DNA of 35,286 nucleotides, taken from the NCBI GenBank assembly GCA_025965695.1, contig JAOPWM010000148.1, positions 1 through 35,286 of the forward strand, read 5' to 3'. The notes under the pieces are model-generated. The model searched no databases and had not been told where the DNA came from. It was given only the letters and a program-made list of their open reading frames with translations. This stretch comes from Blastococcus sp. (GTDB taxonomy: Bacteria > Actinomycetota > Actinomycetes > Mycobacteriales > Geodermatophilaceae). Shown one piece after another: positions 30,200 to 35,286 of this stretch. Position numbers and translations under genes: made by a program. The stretch's first letter is position 1, and each line of letters starts with the position of its first letter.

Positions 30200-31858
30200 T
30201 CAGGCGGGGACGTCGCCGGCGAGCCGCTCGGCGGCCCGGCGCGCCAGCTGGTGGCGCTCGATCTTCCCGGTGCTGGTCATCGGGAAGTCGTCGACGAACT
30301 GGATGTGGCGGGGGACCTTGTAGTCGGCGAGTGTGCGCCGGCAGGCGGCGATCACCTCCTCCGTGGACGGCGCGGCCCCGTCGGCCGGCTGGATGAACGC
30401 GTAGCCCACCTCGCCGAGCCGCTCGTGCGGAGCCCCGACGACGACGGCCTGACGGACGCCCGGGATGGCCTCGAGCTGCTTCTCGATCTCGGCCGGGTAG
30501 GCGTTGGTGCCGCCGACGATGAACATGTCCTTCAGCCGGCCGACGATCTTCAGGTAGCCGTCCTCGTCGAACACGCCCAGGTCACCGGTGCGGAACCAGC
30601 CCTCGGGGGTGATCGCGGCCGCCGTGGCCTCGGGGTCGCGGTAGTAGCCCTGCATGACCAGGTGGCCTCGCACCCGCACCTCGCCGGTCTCGCCGGTGGC
30701 GCGCGGCCGGCCGGTCTCGGGGTCGACCACCGCGACCTCGAACTCGCCGATCGGCAGGCCCTTGTTCTCGCAGACGACCTCGATCGGGTCGTCGTACCGG
30801 CACATCGTCGTCGACGACGTCGTCTCGGTCATGCCGTAGACGGCAAGGAGCGCGTCGAGCTGCAGCACGTCCTTGGCCCGGCGGGCGACGGCCGGGGTGA
30901 CGCTCGCGCCGCCGATCCACGCGCTCTTGAGGCACGACGTGTCGCGCGGCCGGCGGGTCAGGGACTCCGCCAGGTCGATGAAGTGGGTGGGGATCCCGCC
31001 GAAGATGGTCACCCGCTCCTCGGCGACGAGGTCGGCGGCCGCATCGGGCTCCCACTGCGGCATCGCGTAGTAGGTGCCGCCGACCAGGAGGGCGGGCACG
31101 AAGGCCGTGCAGAACCCGGCGATGTGGTACAGCGGCATGTGGCCGAGGACCCGGTCGCCGTCCTCGATGTGCATGGATCGGGCGATGTTGCGGACGTTCT
31201 CGACGAGGACGTGGGAGTGCATGGCGCCCTTGGGTGCGCCGGTGGTGCCGGAGGTGTAGACGACGAGCGTGGTGTCGTCGGTGGTCACCGCCTCTTCCGC
31301 CGCGCGGACGGCCGCCGCGTCGAGCGGTTCGGCGAGCAGGTCGTCGAGCGGGGTGGTGCCGGGCAGGGGGCCGGACGTGGCCGCGGCGATGACGTTGCGG
31401 AGGTCGGGCAGGGCGTCGCTGCGCAGGTCACCCGGGAGGTTGGAGCCCAGCTCCGGGGCCATGTCGCAGGCGGCGCCGTAGAAGTCGATGTTCCACCGGC
31501 GGTCGGTCATCACCAGGACCGTGGCGCGCGACCGGCGCAGCACATCGGCGGCCTCGCGGGGCTTGTAGCGCGTGTTGAGCGGCACGAGCACCGCGCCGAT
31601 GCGGAACGCCGCGAGGGCGACCAGCAGCCACTCGGTCGAGTTGGGCAGCCACAGCGCGATCGGGTCCCCGCGCCGGATCCCGCGGGCCAGCAGCGCCCCG
31701 GCCAGGACATCGACCCGCTCGTCGGTCTCGGCGAAGGTCAGCCGGCGGTCACCGTCGACGATGAACGTGCGGTCGGGCCACTGCCGGGCGGCAGCGCGAA
31801 GGAGGCCGCCGAGCGTGTCGGCGGCCTCTTCGGTGGTGACGGTGTCGACCGGTGACAT
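30200..31858 (-). CDS. acyl-CoA ligase (AMP-forming)
   Basis: A 552-residue ANL-superfamily ligase. VVYTSGTTGAPKGAMHSH is the AMP loop, VYGMTET the A5 motif, EGWFRTGDLG the A7 motif, GRLKDMFIVGGTNAYPAEIE the hinge, and the catalytic Lys lies in TSTGKIERHQ. It makes an acyl-CoA from a free acid. ATG 31858 follows GGGAGGT; a much longer open frame continues upstream, but that is the shadow of the TetR gene. It is the first gene of the second monooxygenase operon and sits behind a 20-base palindrome (31933-31952). It is distinct from the ligase at 17705-19285, implying a different acid or step. Confidence 0.93.
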   Translation of the reverse strand: MSPVDTVTTEEAADTLGGLLRAAARQWPDRTFIVDGDRRLTFAETDERVDVLAGALLARGIRRGDPIALWLPNSTEWLLVALAAFRIGAVLVPLNTRYKPREAADVLRRSRATVLVMTDRRWNIDFYGAACDMAPELGSNLPGDLRSDALPDLRNVIAAATSGPLPGTTPLDDLLAEPLDAAAVRAAEEAVTTDDTTLVVYTSGTTGAPKGAMHSHVLVENVRNIARSMHIEDGDRVLGHMPLYHIAGFCTAFVPALLVGGTYYAMPQWEPDAAADLVAEERVTIFGGIPTHFIDLAESLTRRPRDTSCLKSAWIGGASVTPAVARRAKDVLQLDALLAVYGMTETTSSTTMCRYDDPIEVVCENKGLPIGEFEVAVVDPETGRPRATGETGEVRVRGHLVMQGYYRDPEATAAAITPEGWFRTGDLGVFDEDGYLKIVGRLKDMFIVGGTNAYPAEIEKQLEAIPGVRQAVVVGAPHERLGEVGYAFIQPADGAAPSTEEVIAACRRTLADYKVPRHIQFVDDFPMTSTGKIERHQLARRAAERLAGDVPA

Positions 31859-31932
31859 GCAGACCTCCCGCAGGTGCGGCAGCGTGGCCGCGCTGTGCGA
31901 ATCGGCGCCCGGGGAGGCGCCCCGCATCGCAA

Positions 31933-31952
31933 CATACCGTCTGGTCGGTATG
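31933..31952. promoter_or_regulatory. palindrome upstream of the ligase-monooxygenase operon, probable TetR operator
   Basis: CATACCGTCTGGTCGGTATG has perfect 7-base arms (CATACCG/CGGTATG) around TCTGGT. Sites of the form ATACCG-n-CGGTAT are typical of TetR dimers. It lies 74 bases before the ligase ATG and just beyond the end of a TetR gene. A related half-conserved site is at 32717-32737. Confidence 0.75.
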
Positions 31953-31976
31953 CCCGGAAAGAGATGTCCAGGAGGG

Positions 31977-32582
31977 CTACCGGAGTACGACGCCGTCGAG
32001 CACGACCGAGGCGTACATCCGGCCGATCTCCCGCGGCGGCATGCCGCTGGGGCGGTACCAGTGGTACGCCCAGGCGGCCATACCGATGATCCCGAAGGCG
32101 AGAACCTGCGCGGACGGGACCTCGCGGAAGTCACCTCGGGCGATCCCGTTCTCGATCGTCTGGACCACCCGTCGCTCGTACTCGTCCCGCTTCGCGCGGA
32201 CCTGCTCGAAGGGTTCCTCCGACAAGCTGCGGCGCTGCTCGAAGAAGATGACGTACTCCCGCTGGAACTCCGCCGCCGAGACGACGATCTCCTCGATGAG
32301 GAGGGTGAGCGCCTCCCGGGGTGGGAGGTCGCCCGCGATGCCCGCCTCGAGCGCCTGCATCTGCTGGTCCATGAACCGGTCATGGATGTGCAGGAGCAGG
32401 TCGTCCTTCTTCGTGAAGTGGTGGTAGAACGCGCCCTTCGTGACGCCGGCCCGGTCCACGACGTCCTGCACCGACGTGCCGACGTAGCCGCGCTCGTAGA
32501 AGCAGTCGATGGCTGCCTGCACGATGGCCTCGCGCGCGCCGCCCCGCCGGTCAGCCGAGCGCAGATCCGCTCTCTCCGTCAC
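31977..32582 (-). CDS. TetR-family transcriptional regulator
   Basis: A 201-residue TetR regulator. The N-terminal helix-turn-helix region is REAIVQAAIDCFYERGYVGT then VVDRAGVTKGAFYHHFTKKDDLL; the C-terminal domain (SLSEEPFEQVRAKRDEYERRVV to MAAWAYHWYRPSGMPPREIGRMY) would bind the inducer. GTG 32582 is chosen for normal family length with GGGA upstream; GTG 32621 is an alternative that adds 13 residues. It lies upstream of and parallel to the ligase-monooxygenase operon and divergent from a crotonase gene. Palindromes on both sides of the gene make it the likely repressor of both transcripts. Confidence 0.9.
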   Translation of the reverse strand: MTERADLRSADRRGGAREAIVQAAIDCFYERGYVGTSVQDVVDRAGVTKGAFYHHFTKKDDLLLHIHDRFMDQQMQALEAGIAGDLPPREALTLLIEEIVVSAAEFQREYVIFFEQRRSLSEEPFEQVRAKRDEYERRVVQTIENGIARGDFREVPSAQVLAFGIIGMAAWAYHWYRPSGMPPREIGRMYASVVLDGVVLR

Positions 32583-32716
32583 GCCGTCGTCCCGTCTCCA
32601 TGCCGTTGCAGCCCCTCTCACGTGGCAGGCCCTGGTGCTCCGCGACGATAGTCACCACCAGGTCCGGACCCTTGACGCTGACGTGGGCACAGGGCGGGGG
32701 GCTGATTCGGGACATT

Positions 32717-32737
32717 CATACGCATGGTCTTATGCGT
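32717..32737. promoter_or_regulatory. inverted repeat in the TetR/crotonase divergent region
   Basis: ACGCAT (32720-32725), GGTCTT, ATGCGT (32732-32737) is a perfect 6-base inverted repeat. The wider stretch CATACGCATGGTCTTATG resembles the palindrome at 31933-31952 (CATAC, TGGTC and TATG in the same order). It lies 44 bases before the crotonase start. The rest of the 198-base divergent region holds no other clear feature. Confidence 0.55.
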
Positions 32738-32780
32738 CCGAGGACGGGCGAGACGCCGGTCCACGACGAAAGGCGTGCTC

Positions 32781-33530
32781 ATGGCTGCAGGCTCGGGCGA
32801 GATCCTCCTCGAGGTGGACGGCGGGGTGGCGGTGGTGACGCTGAACGCGCCGGACCGCCGGAATGCGCTGACGCCGGCGATGGCCGACGAGCTGATCGCG
32901 ACGTTCGACGAGGTGGACGCGCGGGCCGACGTCGGCGCTCTGGTCGTCAAGGCGGTCGGGAAGTCGTTCTGCGCGGGTGGGGACATCGCGACGCTGACCT
33001 CGGCGGGCAAGGACCCCGCTGCGCCGGACTCGTACGAGGGCATGAGCAAGATCTACGACTCCTTCTACCGGCTCGGGCAGGTGCGGGTGCCCACGGTGGC
33101 CGCCGTGCGCGGCTCGGCGGTGGGCGCCGGCATGAACATGCTGCTGGCCGCGGACCTGCGGATCGTGGCGTCCGACGCGCGGCTGATCTGTGGCTTCCTC
33201 AAGCGCGGGCTGCACCCGGGTGGTGGGCATTTCGTGATCCTTTCCCGGCTGATCGGCCGGGAGGCCGCCGCGGCGATGGCGTTGTTCGGCGAGGAGATCA
33301 ACGGCACGAAGGCTGTCGAGCTCGGGCTGGCGTGGGACTCGGTGGACGACGCCGCGGTCGAGGACCGCGCGCTGGAGCTGGCGACGCGGGTGGCTGCTGA
33401 CCCGGACCTGGCCCGGGCGGCGGTGGGCAACTTCCGCAAGGAGGTCGTCAACGGTGCCGTGAGCTGGGACGTCGCGATGCAGTTCGAGCGGCCCGCCCAG
33501 ATGTGGTCGATGCGCCGGTCGGCTCAGTAG
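32781..33530 (+). CDS. crotonase-family protein lacking the hydratase glutamates
   Basis: A 249-residue crotonase-fold protein. The oxyanion-hole parts are kept: KSFCAGGDIATL (residues 61-72) and RGSAVGAGMNMLLAADLRI (110-128). The two glutamates of enoyl-CoA hydratase are not: the first position is Asn119 (GAGMN instead of GGGxE) and the second lies in LICGFLKRGLHPGGG, with no PE motif. It is therefore unlikely to be a simple hydratase; isomerase, hydrolase, ring-cleaving or C-C-cleaving activity is possible within this superfamily. ATG 32781 follows GAAAGG. It is transcribed away from the TetR gene and probably shares its operator. Confidence 0.9.
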   Translation: MAAGSGEILLEVDGGVAVVTLNAPDRRNALTPAMADELIATFDEVDARADVGALVVKAVGKSFCAGGDIATLTSAGKDPAAPDSYEGMSKIYDSFYRLGQVRVPTVAAVRGSAVGAGMNMLLAADLRIVASDARLICGFLKRGLHPGGGHFVILSRLIGREAAAAMALFGEEINGTKAVELGLAWDSVDDAAVEDRALELATRVAADPDLARAAVGNFRKEVVNGAVSWDVAMQFERPAQMWSMRRSAQ

Positions 33531-33539
33531 CCGTACGTC

Positions 33540-33560
33540 GCTGACGGAGCAGCCGTCAGC
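33540..33560. terminator. hairpin between convergent genes
   Basis: GCTGACGG (33540-33547) and CCGTCAGC (33553-33560) form a perfect 8-pair stem with a 5-base loop, between the crotonase stop and the membrane-protein stop. It overlaps the latter's last codons and could serve both directions; no T-run is present. Confidence 0.55.
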
Positions 33561-34692
33561 CGCTGACGAGCCGGGGGGAGCAGTCCGGCTCCGCCAGGCC
33601 GTTGGCGGCGCACCACGCCGCGGCCTCGGCGCCGGAGCCGTAGGGCTGCGCGACCAGGCTCAGCCACCAGGTGTCGTCGAGGCCGGGCGCGCCGACGTCG
33701 TCCCCACGGGCGAGGACGGTCGGGAAGCGGGCCGTCCAGTCGTGCTGGCGGAGGGCGTAGGCCGAGGCGGCGGCATCGTCGGTGACCTGTGCGGCGGCGA
33801 CCTGCGGGACCCATGACCCGCGGAGGTCGTCGAGCTCGGGAGCGTCGGCGGCGCGAACGCTGAGCAGCCCGGCCAGGTCCTGCGGCGGTGAGGTGACGAA
33901 GGCGTCGGCGTGCGTCTGCGCGCTGCTGGCGATCGCCGAACCGCCGAGGAGCAGGAGGATGACGAGCAGCCAGGCACCGATCGTCACGCCCGCGACCTCG
34001 CCGGTGCCGATGCCTGCGTCGTCGCTGTGGGGGGAGCGCCATCGGAATGCCGCAGCGGCGGCGCTGCCGAAGGCGACCACGCAGACGATGCAGACGGGGA
34101 TGAGCTCCCACAGCCGGGCATCGAGGACGTCGAAGGTGGCCCACGCCGCGCGCGCGGTCGCAGCCGTGAGGACGACGGCGGTCGCCAGGACGACGAGGTC
34201 GGGCGCCTTCAGTCCGACGGCTGCGAGCACGAGAACGGCGAGGCCGACGAGGGCGGCCGTCGTCGCCACCCAGCCCGGCCAGAACCACGGCTCGCCTCCG
34301 CCCGGCCAGGGCGCGGCGGCGTTGCGGGCGGCGTCCGCGGCGCGGGTGGCGACCTCGAACCGGAGTCGGTCGAACAGCAGGGGCGCGAGGGCCAGACCGG
34401 TGAGCAGACCGGCGGCGGTGAGCAGCGAGGCACCGGCCGGGTGGTGCGCGATCGCATGCCGGGAGCGGATCGTCGCCGGCTCGGCCGGCTGCTCGACGGC
34501 GGACTTCTGGGTGCGGGGCTGCTCGTCGCGGACTGTCTCGGGCGGTCCCTCGACGGCGGGTGTCTTCTTGCGCGATTCCTCGACGTCCTGACCCTCGTCG
34601 TCCTGCCTCTCGCCGGGCCGATCGTCGGCGTCGTCACGCTTGGCGTGGCGGCCGCGCTTCTGCGGTCCCGCGTCGGGTTCAGCCGTGGTCAC
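33556..34692 (-). CDS. membrane protein of unknown function
   Basis: I do not recognise this protein. It has about 378 residues: a charged, probably disordered cytoplasmic N-terminus of some 75 residues (KRGRHAKRDDADDRPGERQD), five hydrophobic segments (including SLLTAAGLLTGLALAPLLF, VATTAALVGLAVLVLAAVGL and TIGAWLLVILLLLGGSAIAS), and a C-terminal region of about 120 residues outside the membrane with two Cys near the end (WCAANGLAEPDC) that may form a disulfide. The start is uncertain: GTG 34692 leaves room for a divergent promoter, while ATG 34752 adds 20 residues but has no ribosome site. It has no obvious link to the catabolic genes. Confidence 0.7.
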   Translation of the reverse strand: MTTAEPDAGPQKRGRHAKRDDADDRPGERQDDEGQDVEESRKKTPAVEGPPETVRDEQPRTQKSAVEQPAEPATIRSRHAIAHHPAGASLLTAAGLLTGLALAPLLFDRLRFEVATRAADAARNAAAPWPGGGEPWFWPGWVATTAALVGLAVLVLAAVGLKAPDLVVLATAVVLTAATARAAWATFDVLDARLWELIPVCIVCVVAFGSAAAAAFRWRSPHSDDAGIGTGEVAGVTIGAWLLVILLLLGGSAIASSAQTHADAFVTSPPQDLAGLLSVRAADAPELDDLRGSWVPQVAAAQVTDDAAASAYALRQHDWTARFPTVLARGDDVGAPGLDDTWWLSLVAQPYGSGAEAAAWCAANGLAEPDCSPRLVSG

Positions 34693-34798
34693 AAGATCCG
34701 TCCATGAGCCGGGGGTGGAGAGTCGGACCAAGGGTGCCCTGTCGGCGGTCATTCGGCTGGCCGGCGCCGTGCCCTGCCCAGCGTGGTCTCATGCAGGA

Positions 34799-35286
34799 AT
34801 GCGCTATCGGAAGCTGGGTCGCACCGGTCTCGACGTCTCCCCCATCTGCCTGGGCTGTATGAGCTTCGGCGGCCCGGACCGGGGGACTCACCCGTGGTCG
34901 CTGGACGAGGAGACGAGCCGACCGTTGATCCGCCGGGCGCTCGAGGCGGGGATCAACTTCTTCGACACGGCGAACGTGTACTCCGACGGGTCGAGCGAGG
35001 AGATCGTCGGTCGTGCGCTGGGCGAGTTCGCCGACCGCGACGAGGTCGTCATCGCGACCAAGGTGCACGGCGCCATGCGGCCGGGCGCGAACGGCCGCGG
35101 ACTCTCGCGCAAGGCGATCATGGCCGAGATCGACCACAGCCTGCGGCGACTGGGCACCGACTACGTCGACCTGTACCAGATCCACCGGTGGGACCGGCAC
35201 ACGCCGATCGAGGAGACGCTCGAGGCGCTGCACGACGTCGTGAAGGCGGGCAAGGCGCGCTACATCGGGGCGTCGTCGATGTTCGC
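34799..35286 (+). CDS. aldo/keto reductase, N-terminal part (cut by window end)
   Basis: The first 162 residues of an aldo/keto reductase, an NADPH-dependent TIM-barrel enzyme that reduces aldehydes and ketones. It begins MRYRKLGRTGLDVSPICLGC. The catalytic tetrad is complete: Asp56 and Tyr61 in FFDTANVYS, Lys88 in ATKVHG and His129 in YQIHRWD. ATG 34799 is the only good start; an AGGA directly abuts it, so the ribosome site is unusual. The frame is open to the end of the window and the gene continues beyond it. It is divergent from the unknown membrane protein. Confidence 0.92.
   Translation, partial: MRYRKLGRTGLDVSPICLGCMSFGGPDRGTHPWSLDEETSRPLIRRALEAGINFFDTANVYSDGSSEEIVGRALGEFADRDEVVIATKVHGAMRPGANGRGLSRKAIMAEIDHSLRRLGTDYVDLYQIHRWDRHTPIEETLEALHDVVKAGKARYIGASSMF

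Noticed and set aside
30062-31855. 597-codon open frame on the plus strand
   Set aside because: Antisense shadow of the second ligase and monooxygenase genes, with no recognisable domain.
31859-32383. Extended N-terminus for the second acyl-CoA ligase
   Set aside because: It shadows the TetR gene, is Ser/Arg-rich, and would read through the operator. ATG 31858 has GGGAGGT upstream.
32672-32677. TTGACG as a -35 box in the TetR/crotonase divergent region
   Set aside because: No -10-like hexamer lies 16-18 bases downstream; the sequence there is a G-run.
1-35286. Mobile elements, CRISPR arrays, tRNA or rRNA genes
   Set aside because: I saw no transposase, integrase, regularly spaced repeat array, tRNA-like cloverleaf or rRNA segment. 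By-eye scanning could miss a single tRNA.

Overview
The window is GC-rich (over 70 % by eye), gene-dense and rich in GTG starts, and its genes are typical of actinobacterial lipid, steroid or terpenoid catabolism: many acyl-CoA dehydrogenases, SDRs, crotonases, thiolases and CoA ligases, plus TetR and GntR regulators. It looks like chromosomal DNA of a high-GC actinobacterium; I cannot name the genus. I see no rRNA, tRNA, IS element, phage gene or CRISPR array, and no gene-free gap exceeds 300 bases.

Layout. (1) Positions 1-1436 (+): two overlapping acyl-CoA dehydrogenase subunits, the first cut by the window edge. (2) 4591-1456 (-): an operon of a Baeyer-Villiger-type flavin monooxygenase, a TetR regulator and a MaoC hydratase, each overlapping the next by one base, behind a perfect 17-base palindrome. 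(3) 4784-5608 (+): a GntR/FCD regulator. (4) 5882-10181 (+): a zinc-ribbon/OB (DUF35) protein fused to a degenerate thiolase-like domain, its partner thiolase, an SDR and a CoA-transferase-family protein. (5) 10354-21757 (+): a branched-chain-amino-acid-type ABC importer (LivF, lipoprotein, LivH, LivM-LivG fusion) running into an SDR, an isochorismatase-like protein, a luciferase-like oxidoreductase, an acyl-CoA ligase, a hotdog thioesterase, a CaiB/BaiF CoA-transferase and a RarD-like permease. (6) 21845-24341 (+): a second thiolase and a PaaK-like CoA ligase. (7) 31858-24355 (-): acyl-CoA ligase, second Baeyer-Villiger monooxygenase, a two-domain protein of unknown function (lectin-like plus DUF3047-like), acyl-CoA dehydrogenase, HSD10-like SDR and enoyl-CoA hydratase. 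(8) A TetR gene (32582-31977) diverges from a crotonase-family gene (32781-33530). (9) 33556-35286: an unrelated-looking membrane protein and the start of an aldo/keto reductase.

Taken together this is a catabolic island. My inference is import of a hydrophobic carboxylic or ketonic compound by the Liv-type transporter, CoA activation, beta-oxidation, oxidation of alcohols to ketones by SDRs, oxygen insertion by two paralogous monooxygenases, and thiolysis of the products. The substrate cannot be read from the sequence; steroid side chains, alicyclic acids, terpenoids and aryl ketones all fit. Points of most interest are the unknown two-domain protein inside the second monooxygenase operon, three enzyme homologues that lack family catalytic residues, the DUF35/thiolase-like fusion, and three sets of candidate operators that may divide the island into regulons.
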